From: Amycolatopsis bullii
GTDB lineage: Bacteria > Actinomycetota > Actinomycetes > Mycobacteriales > Pseudonocardiaceae
NCBI RefSeq assembly: GCF_014654205.1
Contig: NZ_BNAW01000009.1
Location: 124,001 to 188,000, forward strand
Length of the DNA: 64,000 nucleotides
Direction of reading: 5' to 3'
Of the stretch, positions 1-7,279 are shown piece by piece. Position 1 is the first letter of the stretch; each line of letters starts with the position of its first letter. The translations under genes were made by a program, and so were the position numbers. Below the pieces are notes generated by a model, which searched no databases, was not told the DNA's origin, and worked only from the letters and a program-made list of their open reading frames with translations.

Positions 1-202
1 GCTGCCCCCGGACGGCCCCTCCGAGGCCACGGCGTTGGCCGCCTGCCGCCGCCGCTCGATCGGCATCGAGGGCCTGTCCGGCCACTGGATGACCCCGGGC
101 CGCCCAGGCGGCCTCATCGTCGGCTACGCAGCAACCCCGGCCCACGCCTTCAAGGGAGCAACCCAAAACCTGGTAGAAGCCCTAGCCGAAATAACCCCCT
201 AG
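1..202 (+). CDS. MocR/PdxR-type regulator, C-terminal end (partial)
   Basis: Only the last 66 or so codons are inside the window, read in the frame starting at base 2 and ending at TAG 200-202. The translated tail has a GLIVGYAATPAHAFKGA-like segment, which resembles the C-terminus of the aminotransferase-like domain of MocR/PdxR (GntR-family) transcription factors. These usually pair an N-terminal winged helix with a PLP-binding fold I domain that senses PLP or an amino acid. Neither the DNA-binding half nor the PLP lysine is visible here. A 21-bp repeat array begins about 30 bp after the stop. A plain class I aminotransferase is the main alternative. Confidence 0.6.
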   Translation, partial: LPPDGPSEATALAACRRRSIGIEGLSGHWMTPGRPGGLIVGYAATPAHAFKGATQNLVEALAEITP

Positions 203-234
203 CCACCCCCTTCCGGCTTCAATCCCGCAAACCG

Positions 235-388
235 ACCCTCCAGGTACGCAAGTCGACCCTCCAGGTACGCGGTCCGACCCTCCAGGTACGCAAGTCGACC
301 GCCCAAACACACGTGATGCCCCTCCAATCACGTGTGATGCCCCCGCAATCACGCATGAAGCTCGCCCCATCACAGGCGATACCCCGCG
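235..388. repeat. 21-bp repeat array, copy 1
   Basis: Three tandem units of the form ACCCTCCAGGTACGCAAGTCG occupy 235-255, 256-276 and 277-297. After 7 bp, four units related to AATCACGTGTGATGCCCCTCC follow at 305-325, 326-346, 347-367 and 368-388. Every unit is exactly 21 bp. The second family has a CACGTG-type palindromic centre and is the same family as the array at 53576-53701. Because 21 is divisible by 3, the array translates as heptapeptide repeats with few stops and produces false open frames on both strands. I see no promoter or gene inside it. Confidence 0.85.
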
Positions 389-441
389 GAGCACACGCGC
401 GGACCGCGGGCCGCCCCCACCCGGAGCGGCCCGCACCACCG

Positions 442-1167
442 TCAGAACCAGCAGTCCGGCCGGACCCGCAGCAGTTCGGTCCGCAGCACCGGCGTGCCGT
501 CGACCGGCGCCGGGTCCTCCGCGGTCGGCTGGATCCCACCCGCCGCGACCTTGTCCAGGGTCTTCAGCCCTTCTGCACCGACCGTGCCGAACACCGTGTA
601 GTTCGGCCGCAGGGCGGAATCGCCGTACACGACGAAGAACTGCGAACCGTTCGTGTCCGGCCCGGCGTTGGCCATGGCGAGGAGCCCGCGCGCGTAGACG
701 CGCCGGACGCCGGTCGGGTCGGTCGGTGCCGGTGGCAGGTCGACCGGCAGTTCGTCCTTGTACTTGTAGCCCGGCCCGCCTTCGCCGGTCGCGGTCGGGT
801 CGCCGCACTGCAGCACCTTCAACGTCGGGTACGCGGTGAGCCGGTGGCACACCGTGTGGTCGTAGAACCGGTGCCGCGCCAGGTGCAGGAAGCTCTGCAC
901 GGTGCACGGGGCCTTCGCGCGGTCGAGCCGCAGCGGGAGCGCACCCTGGCTGGTCGGGACGGCGACGTCGACCTTGCCGTGGCTCGGCGTGTGCCGCGGG
1001 TCGGGCGGCAGCGGCACCGGCCGCGCGGGCGGTTCGTCGGGGGTTTCGGTGTACTGGCAGGGCCCGTGCGTCGTCTTCGGCGGCGGGGCGTCGGCCGCCG
1101 CGGCGACGCCGTTCCCGGCCACGAACAACGCGCCCGCCGCCAGCGCGGTGAGAAGTGTCCTCTTCAT
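442..1167 (-). CDS. Secreted cyclophilin-type peptidyl-prolyl isomerase
   Basis: A 241-residue protein. An N-terminal signal sequence (MKRTLLTALAAGALFVAG, cleavage near residue 25) predicts export. The cyclophilin domain covers about residues 65-235. It has FYDHTVCHRL at 101-110, with the catalytic Arg at 109, and the core MANAGPDTNGSQFFVV at 165-180. It would catalyse cis-trans isomerisation of prolyl bonds in extracytoplasmic proteins. ATG 1167 was chosen over an upstream in-frame start because the signal peptide begins there and a GGGAGG ribosome site precedes it by a few bases. Two extra Cys pairs are plausible disulfides, as often seen in exported actinobacterial PpiA. It appears monocistronic. 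Confidence 0.9.
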   Translation of the reverse strand: MKRTLLTALAAGALFVAGNGVAAAADAPPPKTTHGPCQYTETPDEPPARPVPLPPDPRHTPSHGKVDVAVPTSQGALPLRLDRAKAPCTVQSFLHLARHRFYDHTVCHRLTAYPTLKVLQCGDPTATGEGGPGYKYKDELPVDLPPAPTDPTGVRRVYARGLLAMANAGPDTNGSQFFVVYGDSALRPNYTVFGTVGAEGLKTLDKVAAGGIQPTAEDPAPVDGTPVLRTELLRVRPDCWF

Positions 1168-1427
1168 GTGCACGCCCTCCCAGTGATCGCCCGGTTCCGG
1201 AGCGCCCCGCAGTCTAGGGCCCGGCACCGACAGCCAGAACCGGCGAAAGTCGCCCCCTGTCAGTCCATCGGGTGAACCTCGGGGTCCGCACCCGGGAAAT
1301 TGTCGGACCCCCGGCGCACGATGGTCGGCACGCGGCAAACCCGCCGCCCACGAGGGGAGGACACATGGAGCTTCAGCGAAGACCCGTTGCGGCGGCACGG
1401 TTTCTGCTCGCGCGGCTCGCGTCCGCG

Positions 1428-2393
1428 CTACTTGCGCAGATCCGCGATCAGTTCTTCGGCGGCGGCGAACGGGTCGAGCTCCCGCGCCACGACCCGCTCG
1501 GCGACCCCGGCGAGCCGTCCCCCGCCGCGCAGGTCCACGAGCTCGGCCCGCAGCCGCCGGAGCGCGATGGCCTCGACCTCGTCGCGCGCCCGGGCCACCC
1601 GGCGCCGGGCCAGCTCGTCGTGCCCGGCCAGCCAGTCGTGGTGCGCGGCCAGCGCGTGCACGACCCCGTCGACGCCCTCGCCCTTCGCCGCGACGGTCCG
1701 CACGATCGGCTGGCGCCAGCTCGGTCCCCGGATCTCCCGGCGGGCCAGGGAGATCATCTGCTTGAGGTCGTGCACGGTGGCGTCGGCGCCCTCGCGGTCG
1801 GCCTTGTTCACGACGAAGACGTCGGCGATCTCCAGCACGCCGGCCTTCGCGGCCTGGATGCCGTCGCCCATGCCGGGGGCGAGCAGCACCACCGTGGTGT
1901 CGGCGAGTTTCACGACGTCCACTTCGGACTGCCCGACCCCGACGGTCTCGATCAGCACGACGTCGAAGCCGGCCGCGTCCAGCACGCGCACCGCCTGCGG
2001 GGTCGCCCAGGAGAGCCCGCCGAGGTGCCCGCGCGTGGCCATCGAGCGGATGAACACGCCGGGGTCGGTGGCGTGCTCGGTCATCCGGATTCGGTCGCCG
2101 AGCAGCGCCCCGCCCGAAAACGGCGAAGAGGGGTCGATGGCGAGCACCCCGACCCGCTTGCCCTCCGCACGCAACGCGGTGAGCAGCGCCGACGTCGAAG
2201 TCGACTTGCCGACGCCGGGCGGTCCGGTGAGCCCGACGACCCGGGCCCGCCCGGTGTGCGGGGTCAGCGCCCGCGCGATCTCCGCGACCCGGGGGTGGGC
2301 GTCCTCAACGAGCGACAGCAGCCGCGCGACGGCACGGGGTTGTCCGTCCCGCGCGCGGCCGACGAGGTCGTCGAGGTCGAGTGGGCCGGCCAC
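1428..2393 (-). CDS. meaB: Methylmalonyl-CoA mutase-associated GTPase MeaB
   Basis: A 321-residue G3E-family P-loop GTPase. Walker A GPPGVGKS is at 57-64, the MeaB-type segment SSPFSGGALLGDRIRM at 89-104, the ETVGVGQSE switch at 149-157 and NKAD at 196-199. MeaB chaperones adenosylcobalamin-dependent methylmalonyl-CoA mutase, gating cofactor loading and protecting against inactivation. The mutase genes are not in the window. The GTG start at 2393 directly abuts the TAA stop of the upstream thiolase, so the two are co-transcribed and probably translationally coupled. Together with the divergent epimerase this is an acyl-CoA remodelling locus. Confidence 0.94.
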   Translation of the reverse strand: MAGPLDLDDLVGRARDGQPRAVARLLSLVEDAHPRVAEIARALTPHTGRARVVGLTGPPGVGKSTSTSALLTALRAEGKRVGVLAIDPSSPFSGGALLGDRIRMTEHATDPGVFIRSMATRGHLGGLSWATPQAVRVLDAAGFDVVLIETVGVGQSEVDVVKLADTTVVLLAPGMGDGIQAAKAGVLEIADVFVVNKADREGADATVHDLKQMISLARREIRGPSWRQPIVRTVAAKGEGVDGVVHALAAHHDWLAGHDELARRRVARARDEVEAIALRRLRAELVDLRGGGRLAGVAERVVARELDPFAAAEELIADLRK

Positions 2394-3581
2394 TTACGCC
2401 GACGGCACCCGCAGCAGGAGGGCGTCGCCCTGGCCGCCGCCACCGCACAGCGCGGCCGCGCCGAGCCCGCCGCCGCGGCGGCGCAGCTCGTGGATCAGGT
2501 GCACGGCGAGCCGGGCACCGGAGGCGCCGATCGGGTGGCCGAGGGCGATGGCACCGCCGTTGACGTTGACCTTCTCCGGGTCGAGGCCGAGCTTCTCGGT
2601 GGAGACGAGCCCGACCGCGGCGAAGGCTTCGTTGATCTCGACGAGGTCGAGCGCGTCGGCGGTCAGGTTCGCCTTCGCCAGCGCGGCGAGGATGGCGTTC
2701 GACGGCTGCTCGTGCAGGCTAGCGTCGGGCCCGGCGACGACACCGTGCGCGCCGATCTCGGCGAGCGGCGTGATGCCGAGCTCCTCGGCTTTCGCCTTGC
2801 TGGCCACGATCACCGCGGCGGCGCCGTCGGAGATCTGCGAGGCCGAGCCCGCGGTGATGGTGCCGTCGGAGGCGAAGGCCGGGCGCAGCTTCGCGAGGCC
2901 CTCGGCGGTGGTGTCGGCGCGGACGCCCTCGTCGGTGTCGAAGACGACCGGGTCGCCCTTGCGCTGCGGGATGGAGACCGGCGCGATCTCGTCGGCGAAC
3001 CAGCCGTTCTTGATCGCCTCGGCGGCGCGCTGGTGGGAGCGGGCCGAGAAGGCGTCCTGCTGCTCGCGGGTGACGCCGTAGCGGGAGTTGTACTTCTCCG
3101 TCGAGGCGCCCATGGCGACCTGGTCGAAGGCGCAGAAGAGGCCGTCGTAGGCCATGTGGTCGACGAGGGCGGTGTCGCCGTACTTGAAGCCGGAGCGGGA
3201 CTTGGGCAGCAGGTGCGGCGCCTGGGTCATCGACTCCTGGCCACCGGCGACGACGAGGTCGAACTCGCCGGCGCGGATGAGCTGGTCGGCGAGCGCGATG
3301 GCGTCGAGGCCGGAGAGGCAGACCTTGTTGATCGTCAGCGCGGGCACGTTCATCGGGATGCCCGCGGCGACCGCGGCCTGCCGGGCCGGGATCTGGCCGG
3401 CGCCGGCGGTCAGCACCTGGCCCATGATGGTGTACTGCACCGCTTCGGGAGAGACCCCGGCGCGTTCGAGGGCCGCCTTGATCGCGACCCCGCCCAGCTG
3501 GGCGCCCGTGAAGTCCTTGAGGGAGCCCAGCAGGCGCCCGATCGGCGTACGGGCGGCACCCAGGATCACGGAACCGGACAC
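2394..3581 (-). CDS. Acetyl-CoA C-acetyltransferase (thiolase II)
   Basis: A 395-residue thiolase joining or cleaving acetyl-CoA units at acetoacetyl-CoA. The nucleophilic Cys is at 88 (NKVCLSG), the HPIGASG histidine near 349 and the second catalytic Cys in CGGGGQGDA near 379. The GTG at 3581 is chosen because TTGGAGGACGCC precedes it at good spacing. The ATG 24 bases upstream lacks such a site and adds residues not expected in the family. It is the first gene of a two-gene operon with meaB and is divergent from the epimerase across a 137-bp gap. Acetoacetyl-CoA made here could feed the crotonyl-CoA branch that ends at Ccr (5790). Confidence 0.93.
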   Translation of the reverse strand: MSGSVILGAARTPIGRLLGSLKDFTGAQLGGVAIKAALERAGVSPEAVQYTIMGQVLTAGAGQIPARQAAVAAGIPMNVPALTINKVCLSGLDAIALADQLIRAGEFDLVVAGGQESMTQAPHLLPKSRSGFKYGDTALVDHMAYDGLFCAFDQVAMGASTEKYNSRYGVTREQQDAFSARSHQRAAEAIKNGWFADEIAPVSIPQRKGDPVVFDTDEGVRADTTAEGLAKLRPAFASDGTITAGSASQISDGAAAVIVASKAKAEELGITPLAEIGAHGVVAGPDASLHEQPSNAILAALAKANLTADALDLVEINEAFAAVGLVSTEKLGLDPEKVNVNGGAIALGHPIGASGARLAVHLIHELRRRGGGLGAAALCGGGGQGDALLLRVPSA

Positions 3582-3718
3582 GGCGTCCTCCAAGCATCGG
3601 CGCATGGGCAGTTTTCCCGACCATACCCGGGAGCAGGGCTTCTTGATGGAGCCAGTGTGAGGCGGGGCACGCGACTATTCCGCCGTGAAGGGAGCCGCGG
3701 GCCCCCTATCCTGCCTCC

Positions 3719-4174
3719 ATGAATGACGCCCTGCGGCCGTTCGTGACGGCCATCGACCACGTCGGCATCGCGGTCCCGGACCTGGACGCGGCCATCGAGT
3801 TCCACCGCACGCACTTCGGCCTGGAGGTCGCGCACGAGGAGGTGAACGAGGAGCAGGGGGTACGCGAGGCGATGCTGCGCGCCCCGGGCACGGCGGGCAC
3901 GGAGACGCAGATCCAGCTCCTGGCCCCGCTGCGCGAAGACTCGGCGATCGGCAAGTTCCTGGCCAAGAGCGGCCCGGGTCTGCAGCAGCTGGCCTACCGC
4001 GTGTCCGATGTGGACGCCGCAGCGGCGGCCCTGCGCGAAAAGGGCCTGCGCATGCTGTACGAGGAGGCGAAGCGGGGCACATCGAACAGCCGCGTGAACT
4101 TCGTCCACCCGAAGGACGCGGGCGGCGTCCTAGTGGAACTGGTGGAGCCGGCCAAGGACGCCACGGCGCACTGA
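3719..4174 (+). CDS. mce: Methylmalonyl-CoA epimerase
   Basis: A 151-residue single-domain vicinal-oxygen-chelate (glyoxalase fold) protein. It interconverts the (2R) and (2S) epimers of methylmalonyl-CoA. The N-terminal IDHVGIAVPDLDAAIEFH segment carries the first metal-ligand His (residue 14). The C-terminal KDAGGVLVELVEP segment is typical of the last metal-binding strand. Length is normal for the family. It is divergent from thiolase-meaB. From memory, mce next to a thiolase and meaB is a conserved actinobacterial order (S. coelicolor SCO5398-5400). A short inverted repeat just after the stop (4185-4213, TTCGCCGG/CCGGCGAA) may act as a terminator. Confidence 0.93.
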   Translation: MNDALRPFVTAIDHVGIAVPDLDAAIEFHRTHFGLEVAHEEVNEEQGVREAMLRAPGTAGTETQIQLLAPLREDSAIGKFLAKSGPGLQQLAYRVSDVDAAAAALREKGLRMLYEEAKRGTSNSRVNFVHPKDAGGVLVELVEPAKDATAH

Positions 4175-4235
4175 GTCGCGCCCGTTCGCCGGCAACAACA
4201 CCGGCCCGGCGAAGCCGCATCCGCCTGACAAACGA

Positions 4236-4287
4236 GCAGGGCGGCGGAGGAGGGGGAGGGCGGGAGGGGCGGGGGGCGGGGCGGGGC
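4236..4287 (+). other. G-rich tract with quadruplex potential
   Basis: About 50 bp of the plus strand are almost purely G with single A or C interruptions, giving at least six runs of three or more G. It lies in the 467-bp stretch between mce and the TetR gene, which holds no intact gene. It could fold as a G-quadruplex in the plus strand or stall polymerase. I see no functional evidence beyond composition. Confidence 0.6.
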
Positions 4288-4304
4288 CCCAAGAGATGCG
4301 GCAA

Positions 4305-4550
4305 CCGGCGCCCTGCCCGGGCCGCGGCTCGAGCCGGAGCCGCCCCACCGCAGCCGGGCCAGTTGCAGCTGCGCCGACCCAGCTCCGGCCGCGCACGGTC
4401 GATCGGCACCTCGACCGTCGCGCACTGCGCCGACGGCTCCTGCGGCGTGGCGCACGGGCCACGCGCCGCCAGGCGCCCACACGCCGGCGGCTGGTCGGCG
4501 CCGAACGAAGCGCCGTCTCGAACGTGCCCAGCGCACTCGACCTGGCTGGT
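4305..4550 (-). pseudogene. Relic of a secreted alpha/beta-hydrolase (TAP-like) N-terminus
   Basis: Read on minus, one frame gives QCATVEVPIDRARP (about 4387-4428), which resembles the conserved N-terminal motif of secreted tripeptidyl-aminopeptidase-like hydrolases (family S33), usually CATLxVPLDYARP. Immediately after, a different minus frame gives AGSAQLQLARLRWGGSG, matching the strand that normally follows. A frameshift therefore separates them. Nothing downstream restores the NPGGPG nucleophile region; the reading runs into the G-rich tract. No intact gene is present. I infer a truncated, frameshifted remnant. The match is from memory of the family, so chance similarity in high-GC sequence remains possible. 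Confidence 0.4.
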
Positions 4551-4641
4551 GTCGCGGGCAAGATCGAGCGGGGTGACGTGAAGCCGAAGGCGCCGCGCCC
4601 GCCCGAGCCGACGCCCCCCGCCCAACGCGCGCCCAAACCGG

Positions 4642-5214
4642 CTAAGCGGGCGCGGCTTTGGAAGACAACGCGTCCGCGATGAACGTCAGCTCACCGTCGA
4701 ACTCCGCCGGGAGGTCGTCTTCCGAATGACGGGCCGTCGCGTGCCGATGACTGACCGCCCGGGCCAGCAGGCCCGAGGCGCGATCCACGTCCGCCGTCGG
4801 CAGCCCTCCGCCCGTCGCCGCCACGATCACCGCCCGGACCTGCCGGACCAGGACCTGGAACCGCTCGTGGAGGGCGTCGCGGACCACGTGGTGCGTGTCG
4901 GCCTCGCGCCACAACAGGTGCGAGAGCCCCAGCGATCTGCTGAACCGGTGGTCGAGCTCGCGGACCAGGCGCCGCAGGCTGCCCGCGAGGTCGCCCGGGA
5001 CCACCACCACGGCCGGCTCGATGCGTTCGTCGGGCAACCGGGCGACGAGCGCCGTGAGCAGGTCGGACTTGTGCCGGAAGTAGTAGTGCACCAGTCCCTT
5101 CGGCACCCCCGCCCGCTCCGCGATGCGCGAAGTCGGGGTGGCGTCGAAGCCGGACTCGGCGAAGAGCGCCTCGGCGGCGCAGAGGATGCGCTCCTTCGCC
5201 GAATCCTCGGTCAT
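4642..5214 (-). CDS. TetR-family regulator
   Basis: A 190-residue protein. The N-terminal helix-turn-helix is at about residues 5-50: ILCAAEALFAESGFDATPTSRIAERAG followed by PKGLVHYYFRHKSDLL. The C-terminal ligand domain is not assignable. ATG 5214 has an AGGAGG site 7 bases upstream, whereas the longer frame has none. It is the second gene of an operon with the SPW protein (20-bp gap). It may autoregulate through the 22-bp palindrome at 5665-5686, which would also control ccr. Note that the upper frame of this gene contains HRHATARH, a His-rich stretch near residue 155. The ligand is unknown; an acyl-CoA is a guess from context only. Confidence 0.88.
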   Translation of the reverse strand: MTEDSAKERILCAAEALFAESGFDATPTSRIAERAGVPKGLVHYYFRHKSDLLTALVARLPDERIEPAVVVVPGDLAGSLRRLVRELDHRFSRSLGLSHLLWREADTHHVVRDALHERFQVLVRQVRAVIVAATGGGLPTADVDRASGLLARAVSHRHATARHSEDDLPAEFDGELTFIADALSSKAAPA

Positions 5215-5233
5215 TCCCGTGCCTCCTGCGTCG

Positions 5234-5602
5234 TCAGTGCTGACCTGCCGTGCGGTGCGCGGCGTTCGCGACCGGCATCGCTGCCGCACCCGCGATCACC
5301 GTCAGCACCCCGGCGATCCAGGACGTCCAGGATGCGCCGTTGAACTCCGTGTATCCCATCACCCACGGCGCGATGAACAGCAGCACGCCGAGCGCGATCT
5401 GGATGCCTTCGCCGTAGACCATGCCCGGCATCGCCAGCGAAACCAGGCCGTCGAGTGCGATCAGCGCGCCCAGGACGACCATCGTCCACATCGCGGTCGT
5501 GTCCGTGCTCAGCCAAAGGGGTGAAAGAGCGGCGACCACCCCGATGACGACCTCGGCCCAATCGTGCGGCCGGGTCCACGCGCGCGTAGAGACTTCACTC
5601 AT
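5234..5602 (-). CDS. SPW-repeat integral membrane protein
   Basis: A 122-residue protein with four hydrophobic segments and two copies of the SPW-type motif, LSPLWLS near residue 27 and IAPWVMGY near residue 79. This is the layout of the SPW repeat family (PF03779), small membrane proteins of unknown function. The start at ATG 5602 has GGAGGTG upstream. It is the first gene of an operon with the TetR regulator and divergent from ccr. Pairing with the regulator suggests a stress- or ligand-induced membrane function. No biochemical role is known to me. Confidence 0.85.
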   Translation of the reverse strand: MSEVSTRAWTRPHDWAEVVIGVVAALSPLWLSTDTTAMWTMVVLGALIALDGLVSLAMPGMVYGEGIQIALGVLLFIAPWVMGYTEFNGASWTSWIAGVLTVIAGAAAMPVANAAHRTAGQH

Positions 5603-5664
5603 TCGTGCTCACCTCCGTCGGTGAAACTGCTGGTCGGGTGGGTGTACCCAGCACCGATGATCCG

Positions 5665-5686
5665 CTTGACTGGCCAGCCGGTCAAG
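5665..5686. promoter_or_regulatory. TetR-type palindrome between SPW-tetR and ccr
   Basis: CTTGACTGGC-CA-GCCGGTCAAG is a 22-bp palindrome with one mismatch per 10-bp arm. It lies 63 bp upstream of the SPW start and 104 bp upstream of ccr, inside the only intergenic gap between the divergent units. TetR proteins usually bind palindromes of this size. The adjacent TetR gene is the natural candidate ligand-responsive repressor. The binding partner is inference. Confidence 0.6.
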
Positions 5687-5789
5687 TTTCCGGACGTGTA
5701 ATCGTGCTGTCCGTCTCGTACAGTTGTGGGCGCGTGTTACCGGCGAGTAATTTCTGCCGCCAACGCCCCCCATCTCCGCGGAGGAACCG

Positions 5790-7130
5790 ATGACGCAGCT
5801 CGGCGAGATCCAGCAGGCCATCCTGACCGGCGAGTCCGCCGCGGTCGGCTCGTTGCCCGTGCCCGAGAGCTACCGCGGGGTGACCGTGCACGCCGACGAG
5901 GTCGACATGTTCGAGGGCCTCGAAAGCCGCGACAAGGACCCCCGCAAGTCACTGCACGTCGACGACGTCCCCGTGCCCGAGCTGGGCCCCGGCGAGGCGC
6001 TGGTCGCCGTGATGGCGAGCGCCATCAACTACAACACCGTGTGGACGTCGATCTTCGAGCCGATCCCGACGTTCAAGTTCCTGAAGAAGTACGGGAAGCT
6101 CTCGCCGCTGGCCAAGCGGCACGACCTGCCGTACCACGTCGTCGGCTCGGACCTGTCCGGCGTCGTTCTCCGGACCGGTGTCGGCGTGCACAACTGGAAG
6201 CCGGGCGACGAGGTCGTCGCGCACTGCCTGAACGTCGAGCTCGAGGGCCCGGACGGGCACAACGACACCATGCTCGACACCGAGCAGCGGATCTGGGGCT
6301 TCGAGACCAACTTCGGCGGCCTCGCCGAGATCGCGCTGGTCAAGGCCAACCAGCTGATGCCGAAGCCGGACCACCTGACCTGGGAAGAGGCCGCCTCCCC
6401 CGGCCTGGTCAACTCGACCGCCTACCGCCAGCTCGTCTCGCGCAACGGGGCGGACATGAAGCAGGGCGACGTCGTCCTGATCTGGGGTGCTTCGGGCGGC
6501 CTCGGCTCCTACGCGACGCAGTACGCGCTGAACGGCGGCGCCATCCCCGTGTGCGTCGTGTCCAGCCCCGAGAAGGCGGCGATCTGCCGGAAGCTCGGCG
6601 CGGAGCTGATCATCGACCGCAGCGCCGAGGGCTATCGGTTCTGGAAGAACGACGACGAGCAGGACCCGAAGGAGTGGCAGCGCTTCGGGGCGAGGATCCG
6701 CGAGCTCACCGGCGGCGAGGACCCGGACATCGTGTTCGAGCATCCGGGCCGGGAGACCTTCGGCGCGTCCGTCTACGCCGCGCGCAAGGGCGGCACGATC
6801 GTCACGTGCGCTTCGACGTCGGGGTACATGCACCAGTACGACAACCGCTACCTGTGGATGAACCTCAAGCGGATCATCGGCTCCCACTTCGCGAACTACC
6901 GCGAGTCCTGGGAGGCGAACCGGCTGATCGCGAAGGGGCTGATCCACCCCACGCTGTCGAAGACCTATGCGCTCGAAGAGACCGGGCAGGCGGCGCTGGA
7001 CGTGCACCGCAACGCCCACCAGGGCAAGGTCGGCGTGCTCGCGCTCGCCCCGCAGGAAGGCCTCGGCGTCCGCGACGAAGAGAAGCGCGCGAAGCACATC
7101 GAGGGGATCAACGCCTTCCGCGGCGCCTGA
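5790..7130 (+). CDS. ccrA: Crotonyl-CoA carboxylase/reductase
   Basis: A 446-residue zinc-free medium-chain reductase that reductively carboxylates crotonyl-CoA with NADPH and CO2 to (2S)-ethylmalonyl-CoA. Residues matching the CO2-binding set known from Kitasatospora Ccr (Asn81, Phe170, Glu171, His365) are present with an offset of one: N82 in NYNTVW, F171-E172 in WGFETNFGG, and H366 in IIGSHFANY. The NADPH Rossmann motif GASGGLGSY is at 233-241. ATG 5790 has GGAGG upstream. It serves the ethylmalonyl-CoA pathway of C2 assimilation and supplies ethylmalonyl-CoA extender units for polyketides. It stands near meaB, thiolase and mce, the companion methylmalonyl-CoA genes. Confidence 0.96.
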   Translation: MTQLGEIQQAILTGESAAVGSLPVPESYRGVTVHADEVDMFEGLESRDKDPRKSLHVDDVPVPELGPGEALVAVMASAINYNTVWTSIFEPIPTFKFLKKYGKLSPLAKRHDLPYHVVGSDLSGVVLRTGVGVHNWKPGDEVVAHCLNVELEGPDGHNDTMLDTEQRIWGFETNFGGLAEIALVKANQLMPKPDHLTWEEAASPGLVNSTAYRQLVSRNGADMKQGDVVLIWGASGGLGSYATQYALNGGAIPVCVVSSPEKAAICRKLGAELIIDRSAEGYRFWKNDDEQDPKEWQRFGARIRELTGGEDPDIVFEHPGRETFGASVYAARKGGTIVTCASTSGYMHQYDNRYLWMNLKRIIGSHFANYRESWEANRLIAKGLIHPTLSKTYALEETGQAALDVHRNAHQGKVGVLALAPQEGLGVRDEEKRAKHIEGINAFRGA

Positions 7131-7144
7131 GCCGCGCCGGCGCG

Positions 7145-7179
7145 CCGGGCCCCGGGTGTCGAAAACCGCCGGGGTCCGG
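7145..7179 (+). terminator. Hairpin downstream of ccr
   Basis: CCGGGCCCCGG and CCGGGGTCCGG form an 11-bp stem with one G-U pair and a 13-base loop, 14 bases after the ccr stop. There is no T run, as is common in this group. It would separate ccr from the coiled-coil gene. Confidence 0.5.
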
Positions 7180-7279
7180 CCCGTTCGGGCCAGTTCCTCC
7201 CGCCGCAGCAGACGGCACGTTCGGCGCACCGCACGGGTGCTCACCCTTCCGTGACCGGACTGCGACTACGGTAGGCCCC

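Noticed and set aside
235..388. CRISPR array
   Set aside because: Units are contiguous 21-bp repeats without unique spacers, the second array switches orientation, and no cas gene is present.
1272..3722. 816-residue plus-strand open frame
   Set aside because: It lies opposite meaB and the thiolase, which carry full catalytic motifs, and it has only low-complexity Arg/Gly/Asp composition.
5726..7279. In-frame extension of the coiled-coil gene over ccr
   Set aside because: The extension overlaps the entire ccr gene in another frame; ATG 7280 starts the recognisable DivIVA-like domain.
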